From Epiperipatus broadwayi (Eukaryota > Onychophora > Udeonychophora > Euonychophora > Peripatidae), in NCBI GenBank assembly GCA_028023455.1, contig JAQFVV010000032.1, forward strand, positions 310,001-374,000: DNA of 64,000 nt. Direction: 5' to 3'. A program made the translations under genes and the position numbers. This document shows, one piece after another, positions 23,345 through 36,435 of this stretch (its first letter is position 1; every line of letters begins with the position of its first letter). The notes below the pieces were generated by a model, which had not been told where the DNA came from, ran no database searches, and saw only the letters and a list, made by a program, of their open reading frames with translations.

Positions 23345-23822
23345 AACAAAAGCTAAATAGTTATATGTCTGGATATCATGAGCTTCATAAACAGTAAAAT
23401 CATTGTCTCAAAATTTAATCACCGATTACATTGTCAAAAGAAACCATTAACATAGCACAAGACTAAAAGTGGTGCTAGTTGTATTTCCTCTTGTGATGAA
23501 TCTGATTTCTTACCAATTCACAATGAACTGTATATTGTCAAATAGTGATAATGATTAAAATATATATGAAAAAATGTAAAATTAAATACTGTAGTTAATA
23601 AAAAAGTTTGTCTTGTATCATTTTTTTTTAAATATTTGAAATTTTTTATTAGTCATACTTCATTTCCTTATTTCTTTTATGCTAATTTTAAAGTCATTTT
23701 CTTTGGTGCTTTGCTTTTATGTGATTTCTGAAAATTATAGAAACTATCCCCCATTTTTCAAGGTAAGTTAAGTCTATTTTTGTGTGATTTTTTTTTAATG
23801 TGGGTTTTCTGGAGACCCAGGT
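23345..23822 (+). repeat. Dispersed repeat family B, full-length-like copy
   Basis: Matches the reverse complement of 42467-43010 over most of its length: for example gagcttcataaacagtaaaat (23379) against the inverted agcttcataaacaattagt block near 42970, gatgaatctgatttcttacc (near 23497) against 42846, and tacaagacaaac/gtttgtcttgtatca (near 23606 and 42695). It ends ggagacccaggtg, then (TA)n. No inverted termini and no ORF, so the class is unresolved. Confidence 0.75.
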
Positions 23823-24005
23823 GTATATATATATAAACTTAAATTATTTTATGTTTTTATATTTAATTCATCTAATTCCAACATTCATGCATAGTGAGAG
23901 AGGTATTTTGACTTTTTATGCTGATGGATGGTTGTAATTTAGTAGAGTTGAGATGAGGAATGCACTGATAAAAAGGTAAAAAAGGTGGATGTATGTATGT
24001 ATATC

Positions 24006-26087
<2,082 letters not shown>

Positions 26088-26571
26088 ATGAAAATTTATA
26101 TTACCAGTCCCAAGAGTTCAAACTTAGCTTGCGAATGTCTATACTTTTGCAGCAAACAATTTCCATGGTTCACTGGAACTGTTTCTTCCCTTCCTGTTAC
26201 ACATAATTCTTCTATTAGATGTAGTATATCAGTTGTTCTCATATTTATAATTTTGCTTGGGTTCAAATTCAGTCATTGGAATAATTGTACTAGATGATTT
26301 AATACTTATCAGTAGATTAATCATTTTCCTTCAGCTTTCAAATGCAGGTGAATGTTTTCTTTTACTTAAAATATCGCATTTCTTTCAATCAGTCATCACA
26401 TGTAGAATATTTTTAATGTCAGACAAGACATTTTTTTCTTTCCTATATGATATACAGGTGCCTGGACGGTGTTGGGATTTTCCAGATGAAGAATATATTT
26501 TTTCTAGCCCACCATCCTTATATTTTCAACCTTCAAAAAACTTTATATTAAAAAAAATGATTTTAAATTGA
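26088..26571 (+). other. Unresolved pair of short ORFs
   Basis: Two plus frames overlap (26088-26297 and 26257-26571). The second is Phe/Leu/Ser rich. The block has somewhat higher complexity than its flanks, so it may be a relic of a coding or LINE sequence, but I recognise no family, and the minus strand is broken by stops. No start or splice context is convincing. Confidence 0.2.
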
Positions 26572-27511
26572 TTTCTGGCAGAATTAAAATGCTTGGCTTT
26601 CCTTAGTTTCAATATTTTTAAAATCTCTTTTAAAACTGACTTTTCAGACTGGTTTTATACATTATTTTTTTCTATTTTCAACCAACTCAATTTAATTAGC
26701 TGGATAGTGTGATCTTTTCTAGCTGCTTGTTAAAGAAAGATATGAAAATTCACACTACCATCATAAGTATCACACCCAAAAATTTGAGTATCTTTCTCTT
26801 TGATCCAGAGTGAGACAATCTTAAACAAGAGTTCTCACCAAGCTTAAGTAATCTTTTTTTTCTTTAACACAAAATTGTGAAACAAATAATTTAACAACTC
26901 TTTTTTTTTCAATATGTAATAAATGTAGATTTCTTTATGCAATGTACACACACACTTTATCATCCAAATTATTTATAAAAACTGGCCTATAAAAGAATCT
27001 GAATGCTTTTTAGAAATTATAATCTTAATATCTAAATTTAAATCCTTAACCTTCAAACCCCAAATTATAATCATAGAAAAACAAAAATAGAAATAGAATA
27101 AAATATTAGAATCCAGTAAATGTAGGTTAGTTTTGAAAAAAGTTTAATATCTGAAATATAAAATAACAATTAAATAGCTTACACATACAATCCCTATATG
27201 TGTGTTATAACCCTATATAAAAAATTAATTATTGAATAATCAAATGTGTGTACTACTTTTTTTGAGTTTTTATCAACACACAAACAACTAAAGAACATAA
27301 CGGTTGCCCCCACTCTCTTTCTGTTTTCAGTTTTAGAATTTGATCTTGTAGGGTTTAAACTTGGGTGCTCTACAGCTTCCTTTAGTATATATAAAAATGT
27401 AATGATGATTTTTGTTCCACTTTTTCTTTCATGCACATTACTACAAATTTAGCTACTGACTAAATTGTAATGGCACAATATATATATACATATATATATA
27501 TATATGTATAT
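26572..27511. other. AT-rich flank of the LTR element
   Basis: A compact 80-codon minus frame at 27194-27436 ('LKEAVEHPSLNPTRSNSKTE' inside) has no recognised homologue. An imperfect palindrome around a (TA)n (caatatatatatac...gtatattg, about 27477-27514) directly precedes the left LTR. Confidence 0.4.
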
Positions 27512-29575
27512 TGTTTCAATATATAAATATGTTGTTACATTAATTTAAAATAAAATCTTAAAGTTCGCAAATAAAAATATAATCTATAAAAAAAAACTAA
27601 ATGCTAAAATTAAAATGTTTGTTAAACTTATATATTCGCACAGATGCTAAACTTTAAAAATATTTTTTTTGTATAAATAAAAAAAAAGGTATTTGAACGT
27701 ACTTTTTTTTATAAAAAAAAAGATTTAAATATAAAAATAGTTTAAAAAAGAAATTCGTAAGTAAAAATAAAAGCAGGTATTAATTAATTCCTGTAATGTG
27801 TAAATGGAAATGATTGTTTATTAATTATCCAAAAGCTGTGTAATGAAAAAGTCAGATCAAAATTAGATAAGGAATAAAGAATTAGCTTGTCCAATATAGA
27901 AGCAGCAAATAAAGGCCCGGACCATAACGAAAAAATGGAACAGTGATGTCTTTGTTCATGGAATCCATAGGAACACTATAAAAAGAAAAATATTGAGTTC
28001 CAGTCAGTTTTTCTGGTTTGTTTTTGAGGGTTGGTGATAGGACGCACATATCACACTCTCTCTCTATTTTAAAAAAATTAACTGAACTGTGATACCAAAA
28101 TGAACCAGCTAATGCTACCTCCAGAACATCTGACCAGGTTTCCAAATAAAGACTCCATGGAAATTTACATCAAGAGCAGTGATTTCTTCTAATGTAAGCT
28201 ATTGACATGAACTCTAAAATTTAAAAATAATTAAGAACTTTCATTCAAGCTTATGAACTTATATCTGACTTTTAAGTTTAAAATCAATTGAAAATGTTTA
28301 AATTTATATGTTTTGCGTTGATAAACATCATTTCCATTTTTTTTCTTATTGTATAAATTATTTATTGTATTAATATTTATCGTATAAATTATTTAAATGC
28401 ATGAAATTTAAAGTTGGGTATAGACGTTGCATAGATTCATTAGCGGTGAATTATGTTGCTGTTTTATAGTCGATTGGAATATATAAGTCATCATGTCACT
28501 GCGGTGTCTCATGATGAACACCATTGGGTTTTTTTGTAATTCCCTATGCAATTGACATTAGTGATGACTTTGTATTTTGATCAGTTATGTTTATATTGGA
28601 ATGTTTTTAACCGTGGAATCTGTGCAGCCGATCTATACTCAACATTTTAAAACAAATTTTATAAAATTCATCTGTGTGAACATAATAAATGTTAAATTTA
28701 AGTCGGGCGTGAATGGCTATATAGTTTTGTAAAGTTATAATAAGGGAGGGTAATATTAGGTTATTCGTTTCATAGTTGAATTGGCTCAATGGATTGGATA
28801 TATTTGTGTAATTAGTAGATGTAGTATGAGATCCGCTATGGGCAGGATTGCACATATACGCCACACACCTTCTGTTTTCCTATGGATGGGTTTGTAAGAT
28901 GGCAAAGGACCACAATCCATTCCTATGGAGTTTTATGTTTATTGTTCTACTTGCCAACAGATGTAGCATTCCTATTGGTGGAGAGACAATGTCTTCTCTA
29001 ACTCTACTTACTGTACAGACGTACATTCCTGACAGTATAGTATTTTGTGTTGTCGTATTTTCATGCTGCATTGAATACATAAATGTATCAGATGGATTGA
29101 CGCCAGTTTGTCTGCAAACTTTTGGCCTAAGGTTAAATAAGGGATAGAATATTTTCTTTTCAAATGCAGATCTATGTAGTCTATTCATACTCGGCCATCT
29201 AAATAAAATATTAAACTCATTGAAATTTATTTAAATGTAAAATTAAAGATTAATATAAAAATCTAAAATGACTTATTCCTTGAATTAGAATGATTTTATA
29301 TGTGCGTAAATAAATATTTTTATGTGTTAATTTCTGGCAGTGGCTTTTATTTTTTTTATATTTGAGATATAAAGTTATATTTTATAATCTCTGCTGTTCC
29401 ACTGAGCTAGTGACTTGGGCTAACGATCTAAATATTTAAATAAAGTGGAATCTTAACAGCACGTATCTGCCTACTCTATAAATTTGTTTAGGTTTAAATG
29501 CCTAGATGGTGCCTGTAGAGCAGATATCGTAGTTTACAGTTAGATTCGATCTTCACTTGCTTTTCGATCATTACA
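27512..29575 (+). repeat. Left long terminal repeat
   Basis: Nearly full-length partner of 30133-32191. Contains a CT-rich stretch (cacactctctctctatttt near 28050), a 99-codon plus ORF (28848-29147) and, near the 3' end, ttaaataaagtgg as a candidate polyadenylation signal. The left end starts TGTTTC where the right LTR starts TGTAAC, suggesting mutation of the terminal bases here. Confidence 0.75.
28848..29147 (+). other. ORF inside the left LTR, conserved in the right LTR
   Basis: A 99-codon plus frame, 'WSFMFIVLLANRCSIPIGGE' followed by 'LTLLTVQTYIPDSIVFCVVV', with two hydrophobic stretches. The equivalent frame in the right LTR is open from 31444 to 31758 and ends at the same codon. Nearly all differences between copies change the amino acid (first or second codon positions), so there is no sign of selection on this frame. 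The minus strand is also almost open here: 29188 down to 28607 is interrupted by only one stop, at the same place in both copies. There is a faint resemblance to the transmembrane segments of Cys-loop receptors, which I do not trust. Most likely not a gene now. Confidence 0.25.
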
Positions 29576-30132
29576 ACTGGCTACCCAACTTGGGCCGATA
29601 TTTAATAATCACGACTGCCTTGAGAATTTTAAAAGTGAATCATGCCCGTAGTATTTTTTCTGAAATTAGTATAAATATATTTGTTGTATTAATGTAAGGT
29701 TATACTTGGAATTTTGTTTTAAAGGTACTGCCAGAAAGAAAAATTGCGCATATGTAGAAATAAAGGCGAGGAATAAAACGTTAATATTAAAATCTAAATA
29801 ATAAAATGTAATAATAAATATATATCATAATTTTTTTTTTGAAAAGTCTTATTTAAATTGAAATCTAATCATTCAACTTGCATAAGTAATAGTTAAAAGT
29901 AGAAGAAAAGAAACTTGGAAGGGAGGGGGCAGAAATTTGGCTGGTAGTAAGGAATCATCAGTCAACATTTTTTTTATCATTATATTTGTAATTACTGTTT
30001 TGTCTTTAAAAAAAAAAGTTTTGTCCTTTTGAAATTTCATATATAACAAATTTGTGTAACGTAATTACTAACACTAAGTAAATTCTTCTTTTTTTTTTAA
30101 TGTTTTTATTTTTTTGAGGAAGTTTACTGATA
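29576..30132 (+). mobile_element. Internal region of the LTR element
   Basis: About 557 bp between the LTRs. It begins with the primer-binding-site-like tract, then AT-rich non-coding sequence. The most purine-rich stretch, ggaagggagggggcagaa (about 29917-29934), lies some 200 bp before the right LTR, further than a normal polypurine tract; the sequence directly before the LTR has only gaggaag. No protein domain is seen. Confidence 0.6.
29578..29595 (+). promoter_or_regulatory. Putative primer-binding site
   Basis: TGGCTACCCAACTTGGGC, two bases after the LTR end. PBSs begin with TGG because they pair with the CCA end of a tRNA. The pattern resembles the TGGCGCCCAACGTGGGG type found in many retroelements, with CpG-to-TpG-like changes. 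The tRNA partner cannot be fixed by eye. Confidence 0.55.
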
Positions 30133-32191
30133 TGTAACAATATATAAATATGTCGTTACATTAATTTAAAATAAAATCTTAAAGTTTGCAAATAAAAATA
30201 AAATCTATAAAAAAAACTAAACGCTAAAATTAAAATGTTTGTTAAACTTATATATTCGCACAGATGCTAAACTTTAAAAATATTTTTTTTGTATAAATAA
30301 AAAAAAAGGTATTTGAACGTACTTTTTTTTATAAAAAAAGATTTAAATATAAAAATAGTTTAAAAAAGAAATTTGTAAGTAAAAATAAAAACAGGTATTA
30401 ATTAATTCCTGTAATCTGTAAATGGAAATGATTGTTTATTAATTATCCAAAAACTGTGTAATTAAAAAGTCAGATCAAAATTAGATAAGGAATAAAGAAT
30501 TAGCTTGTCCAATATAGAAGCAGCAAATAAAGGCCCGGACCATAATGAAAAAATGTAACAGTGACGTCTTTGTTCATGGAATCCATAGGAGGACTATAAA
30601 AAGAAAAATATTGAGTTCCAGTCAGTTTTTTCGGTTTGTTTTTGAGGGTCAGTGATAGGACGCACATATCACACTCTCTCTCTATTTTAAAAAAATGAAC
30701 TGACTGTGATACCAAAATGAACCAGCTAATGCTACCTCCAGAACATCTGACTGGGTTTTCAAATAAAGACTCCGAGGAAATTTACATCAAGAGCAGTGAT
30801 TTCTTTTACTGTAAGCTATTGACATGAACTCTAAAATTTAAAAATAATTAAGAACTTTCGTTCAAGCTTATGAACTTATATCTGACTTTTAAGTTTAAAA
30901 TCAATTGAAAATGTTTAAATTTATATGTTTTGCATTGATAAACATCATTTCCATTTTTTTTCTTATTGTATAAATTATTTATTGTATTAATACTTATCGT
31001 ATAAATTATTTAAATGCATGAAATTTAAAGTTGGGTATAGATGTTGCATAGATTCGTTAGCGGTTAATTATGTTGCTGTTTCATAGTCGATTGGAATATA
31101 TAAGTCATCACTGCAGTGTCTTATGATGAACACCATTGGGGTTTTTTGTATTCCCTATGCAATTGACATTAGCGATGACTTTGTATTTTGATCGGTTATG
31201 TTTATTTTGGAATGTTTTTAACCGTGGAATCTGTGCAGCTGATCTATACTCAACATTTTAAAACAAATTTTATAAAATTCATCTGTGCGAACATAATAAA
31301 TGTTAAATTTAAGTTGGGTGTGAATGGCTATATAGTTTTCTAAAGTTATATTAAGGAAGGGTAATCTTAGGTTATTCGTTTTGTAGTTGAATTGGCTCAA
31401 TGGATTGGATATATTTGTGTAATTAGTAGATGTAGTATGAGATTTGCTATGGGCAGGATTGCACATATACACCACACACATTCTGTTTGCCTATGGATGG
31501 GTTTGTAAGATGGCAAAGGACCGCAATCTATTCCTATGGAGTTTTATGTTTATTGTTCTACTTGCCAACAGATGTAGCATTCCTGTTGGTGGAGAGACAA
31601 TGTCTTTTCTAACTCTACTTACTGTTCAGATGTACATTCCTGACAGTATAGTATTTTGTGTTGTCGTATTTTCATGCTACATTGAATACATAAATGTATC
31701 AGATGGATTGATGCCAGTTTGTCTGCAAACTTTTGGCCTAAGATTAAATAAGGGATAGAATATTTTCTTTTCAAATGCAGATCTATGTAGTCTATTCATA
31801 CTCGACCATCTAAATAAAATATTAAACTCATTGAAATTTATTTAAATATAAAATTAAAGATTAATATAAAAATCTAAAATGTTAAACTTATTCCTCGAAT
31901 TAGAATGATTTTATATGTGCGTAAATAAATATTTTTATGTGTTAATTTCTGGCAGTGGCTTTTATTTTTTTTATATTTGAGATATATAGTTATATTTTAT
32001 AATCTCTGCTGTGCCACTGAGCTAGTGACTTGGGCTAATGATCTAAATATTTAAATAAAGTGGAATCTTAACAGCGCGTATCTGCCAACTCTATAAATTT
32101 TTCTAGGTTTAAATGCCTAGATGGTGCCCTGTAGAGCAGATATTGTAGTTTGTGGTTAGATTCGGTCTTCACTTGCTTTTCAATCATTACA
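30133..32191 (+). repeat. Right long terminal repeat
   Basis: Starts TGTAACAATATA and ends ATCATTACA, followed directly by (TA)n. It holds the counterpart of every feature in the left LTR, including the 104-codon plus frame at 31444-31758. A 1-base difference near 30700 breaks the minus frame that is open in the left copy (27882-28145), again showing neutral drift. Confidence 0.75.
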
Positions 32192-33351
32192 ATATATATA
32201 TATATATTGTTCAAGTCAATCTTAAGATATAAAAGAGAATTGAGAACGGGTAACTCCATGTTATTACTAGATTGTCATAGACTAGTGGAAGTGTATCTCA
32301 TTTATTATTATACCATTACTCTTTTAAATGATCTTTTTAAAATTTTATATACATTGGAACTGTATGAAAAGAGATGAATGATAAGAGAGACTTTGTTTTG
32401 CTCCCATAAATAGAGGCATGAAAAGAAACTTTGCTATTTATATGTCAAATTGTAATGGTAAATAATATGAAGATTAGGGTAACTCTTGTAGATAATATTG
32501 CATGAACTAGATAAGTCAAAATCCTAATAATATCATTAGGAATAAATCAATCTTATTATTTCTAAATTAAAAATCTATCATCAAAATTACTATTAGAAAT
32601 ATATTAATGAGACTCATAATTACTAGTTAAATATAATTTAGAAACAAAGGGGACATTTTATTGAATCTGGATTATATTTTGAAAGTAAATCAATATAAAT
32701 AATTTATTTTAATATCTTAATCCGTTAATATTCAGCAAAGTGGCTGTTCTTTAAAATTTAAACAAGTAATCAAAATAATGGTTCAAGATTCTCAGGATAC
32801 TGTGATACCCAAATGTAGATAAGTGATGTAGTCTTAAAAAAACAAATAAACTAAGTCAATCTTTAAATAAAATGATTCGTTCCTATTTTATTTATAAATA
32901 TATGTGGGAATGACAATAAAAAAATGTTACAATTGAATAACATACACTATTCATATGTTTGTACAGGATGTACTTTATATCTTATAGATAAAAATCATTT
33001 CAAGTATATCATTAACCAAAACATGATAAATAATAATTTAGTTTAATAATGACCAAATAATTCAAAACTCAGAAATCCATTTTTTGATAAATAAAACCAA
33101 TTCTTTGGCTCAGCAAAAATCCTCTTCAGATTAAAATATATGTGTTCTTTTAAACAATATTCATTTAATAAAAACTGAATACAAACTATGTCTAAAAGTG
33201 AATTCCTATTATTTAATGACAAGACATTATTTTAAATATGGCAAGAGTATGACTATATTTATGCAATGCTATATCCAACAACTAATACTATGACAACTCT
33301 GAGAAATCTCTTCATAATAAACATTGGAAAATAACTCTTTAGGTGTCTAGG

Positions 33352-33353
<2 letters not shown>
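32192..33353. other. AT-rich DNA, nothing recognised
   Basis: After a short (TA)n that ends in attgttcaagtc, no ORF beyond about 75 codons, no RNA gene and no repeat boundary is evident. Confidence 0.5.
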
Positions 33354-33395
<42 letters not shown>

Positions 33396-33420
33396 ACCAT
33401 TTATTTATAAATGGTACAAA
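33354..33420. repeat. (TA)n tract next to a perfect small palindrome
   Basis: About 19 TA units to 33391, then attgtaccatttatttataaatggtacaa: an inverted pair ttgtaccattta / taaatggtacaa with a 4-base loop. Confidence 0.85.
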
Positions 33421-34752
33421 TATATTGGCATTTGGTAAAAGCTAGGAAAAAGTAAATTTAGCGATCTTATTAAAAAGACGAAATTATTTTTTTTTTTTAG
33501 TTTGTATAATTTCTTTTTTTAAAATGTACAATGAAAGTTAAATTTTTCATCCATATTTTTTTTATCTAATTAAAAATAAAAGGAAAAAATTGGAGAGAAC
33601 AAAAGACACACAAATTACTATTCCAGATAAGCTAAAAAAAATATTTTAGCTAATTAAAGATGGAAGAATTATGCTAAAAAATTAAATACTGTAACTTAAA
33701 TTTAAGAGAGAGTGTACAAGATTATTTTCTTATATGCTGATAAAAGGACAAAAGGATGAGCAGAAGTATCAAAAACTGGATCAAGGTATAAAAAGAAGAG
33801 GACAACTTTGATCTAGGTCTTCATTTATTTGCTGATTACATGTTCTTGGAGTGGAGGTTTCCATGAGAGTGAAGAAATGCTTTGCACAGAAACACTACTC
33901 GCTTGCTGAATGAAGTCATCATGCAAAAATGAAAATGAAGCCTTGTGGCCACCGTCTTTTGCAGCGAAGGTCATCACAAGTGAGCTTCTTGCTTCAGCTA
34001 TGCAGGAGAGACCAATTATAATCTCAGGATCCCATAAATCTTTACAAACTTACCAGTAAGTTAAGATTAACTATTCCTGATTGTGAGAAAATTAAGCGTT
34101 TGCAAACAATTCTTAAAAATATGCTTAAAATAATCCCAATAGAACATTAATTTTTTTATTCAAGAGAGTTTAATTTTATTGTTCAAGAGACTCTTGTTTA
34201 CCCAAGAACTTTTTAATTGTTTAACTGTTATTTTTTTTATTAATGGATTCATGTCTGGATTAGTGTGTGTTCTCTCCAGTTTTATTTAATTAGTAATTTA
34301 TCTTCAAACATTTTAATTTGTTAGAATAAAATATTTATTTCTAATACCAACTTTTCCTTGTATGTTATTGATGATTATTATTAAATTTATTAATATTAGT
34401 TTAGTAAGATTTGAAAATATAATTTACTTTTGCCAATGTGTGTTGACTAATCTCTAGGAATAATAATATTTAGAAAATAATTCTAGTTACGGTTAAATAT
34501 GATACCGATTCTTTTAAAAACATTTTTCTTTTTAATTTTTGAGATGCAATGTGACAGATTTCAGTGGATTCTTATATGAATCCTGATTCTCTTATAAAAA
34601 GAAATAAAAGCTGATTATGTCAATAGCGTAAATCGTAATAATTACTAGGTAGAGTTGATCAGGAAATATAGTTATGTTTTTAGAAATAGAAATGAAACTT
34701 TCTTTTTTTTCCATAACTTGTTCAACTTGCACATTTTATGTGTAACAGAGAC
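33421..34752. other. AT-rich DNA with one higher-complexity block
   Basis: The block 33775-34065 contains a TATA-box-like gtataaaaagaag (about 33785) followed by ~270 bases of more balanced composition, ending near ttaccagtaagtt, a weak splice-donor-like string. It could be a first exon, a snRNA-like or SINE-like repeat, or chance. No protein family is seen. The remainder shows nothing. Confidence 0.3.
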
Positions 34753-34870
34753 CTAGTCAGACAGGCAAAATGTTTTAATATATATATATATATAATGTTG
34801 CTTACTCTCACATAGTCAGTAGGCAAAATGTTTTAATATATATATATATATAATGTTGCTTACTCTCACA
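34753..34870. repeat. 59-bp tandem duplication containing (TA)n
   Basis: The block tagtcag(a/t)..aggcaaaatgtttt + (TA)9 + taatgttgcttactctcaca occurs twice in a row. The second copy runs directly into the PLE coding relic, so the duplication includes the element's current 5' boundary. Confidence 0.9.
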
Positions 34871-35290
34871 ATGGATGTAAAGCCTCATACTATGGTGAAA
34901 CCAAAGCCACCATAGATACTAGGTTGTTGCAGCATAAGTATAGGTATAATAAGTTGCATACCAACCCAGAATGGAGTTCAATATTTGTACAACTTCAAAA
35001 AGTGGTTGGACATGGGTTCAAATCCATTGTTTCAGAATTCATTTGTACTGAGAGACACAATGTTAAATGTAAGGTAAAGGAGGCTTACTTCATAGTGGAA
35101 GACTCCTTCACCATCAATCGGAAAGAATCATGTTTCACTATATCCAAAAAATGGGCTAATTGACTCATTTGCATAAAGTTTGCATATTGTACATACATAA
35201 TGATTCCTATGAGTGAGTCATAACAGGCTATGATTATGAGAAATATACTTTCTCAAAAGCGCTAAGCCTTTTTAATTTGTTAATTATCAT
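34863..35290 (+). mobile_element. Penelope-like element family 2, GIY-YIG end
   Basis: An open frame reads 'HNGCKASYYGETKATIDTRL' then 'LQHKYRYNKLHTNPEW', followed by a Lys/Glu-rich tail ending 'CFTISKKWAN' at 35163. The YYGET...TRL..HK pattern is a GIY-YIG endonuclease module of the PLE type, with a Cys-rich lead-in. The 51.43-51.84 kb copy shows the same protein (HNGCKTSYDGETRATIATRI), and the downstream sequence (tgactcatttgcataaagtt... ggctatgattatg) also matches that copy, so both belong to one family. The RT part is missing, so the copy is 5' truncated and ends on the left in tandem (TA)n-containing DNA. The frame is intact for about 95 codons, longer than in the other copies. Confidence 0.75.
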
Positions 35291-36392
35291 TTATATAGCT
35301 TTACGTTATATGTGTGTTGGCACAATTTTATTATTATAATTTGATAAGAGTAAAGTAGAAATCTATGATTTATTACATATATTATAAAAGCATATTTACC
35401 CTTTTGAATGCATTTCATAATTAGAATAATTATTGTAAGTTGTGCATAATTGAAAAATAGATACGTGACTAATAATGAAAATATTGAATAACTTAAAAAA
35501 ACTTTAACCACAAATATTTTATTATATATTTAATTCAATACATCTATGTTATATAATAAGCACACATGTGTATGTTAAGAATCTTTATGATTTAATCAAA
35601 AAAATTAAATTGATACATATTATTTCAACTTAGTTTTTCCATGGATAAATTCTAAAGAAAGAAATATATATATATGGTAATGGATAAATAGTTCTATATG
35701 TAGCTTTACTAGAAGGCACCACTAGTAATAAATCTAGATTTCTTTCCGATAATAAATTGTAATTTAATACTGTTAACTAATATAAAAAATAATATCAGTG
35801 AAAGAAGTTAAGTTTACTAGAAAAGAAATAATTCCACAAAAATATTGGGAAGCTATAAATTATAAAATGAAACTTCTAATTAACAATAAATCTTGAAGTA
35901 AAAAGATAAACGTATACAGCATGAGTTACTTTTGGTTATCTATTAATTTGGTATATCAATATTTTATATTTTATAATTTGAGTAATAATCAATAATAAAA
36001 GAAACAAAATAATTTATTATAAAACAAAATAAAATAAAATAGCAATGACTTCATTGCATCAAAACCAACAAATGCATTTATGATCAACAATGTGACATGT
36101 TGTAAAAACAACCCAAGCTACTCTTGATCTTATTCCTAATCACATAGTAACCTATACATTGAGGGGTCTAAAACTAAGCAATGGTTGACATGCCTGTTAT
36201 ATATATATAAGTTTCTCTTTACTATAATATTTTAGGTAACAGCATAGAAACAACAACTATCATCATAGCTATATTATTTATAAAGATATAAACATTACCC
36301 ATGTTTAAGAAAGTATTCACTGCAAAAACAAAGTTATTATATAAAATGAAGCCATAGAAAATTTATAATTAGAACTAAACAATAATATCAAG

Positions 36393-36395
<3 letters not shown>
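35291..36395. other. AT-rich DNA, nothing recognised
   Basis: A hydrophobic 74-codon minus frame at 35287-35511 is low in complexity. No gene supported. Confidence 0.5.

Positions 36396-36435
<40 letters not shown>

Larger units (their letters stand above)
27512..32191 (+). mobile_element. Non-autonomous LTR retrotransposon with giant LTRs and a ~560-bp interior
   Basis: Two direct repeats, 27512-29575 (2064 bp) and 30133-32191 (2059 bp), align from end to end. Each starts TGT(T/A)(T/A)CAATATATAAATATG and ends ATCATTACA, so the right copy has the short terminal inversion TGTAA/TTACA expected of LTRs. Two bases after the left copy comes TGGCTACCCAACTTGGG (29578), a primer-binding-site-like sequence beginning with the required TGG. 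An aataaag signal lies near the LTR 3' end (about 29441). Both outer flanks read ATAT, a possible 4-bp target duplication but uninformative in (TA)n DNA. There is no gag or pol between the LTRs. About a dozen substitutions separate the LTRs in a 300-base sample, so the insertion is not recent. A simple tandem duplication is the alternative. Confidence 0.72.

Noticed and set aside
28848-29147. Cys-loop receptor transmembrane exon
   Set aside because: The resemblance is limited to hydrophobic spacing and a few residues; the differences between the two copies are mostly non-synonymous and the context is an LTR.
27512-32191. Recent tandem duplication of a host gene
   Set aside because: The TG/CA ends, the PBS-like tract and the lack of codon conservation fit an LTR element better, although this alternative is not excluded.
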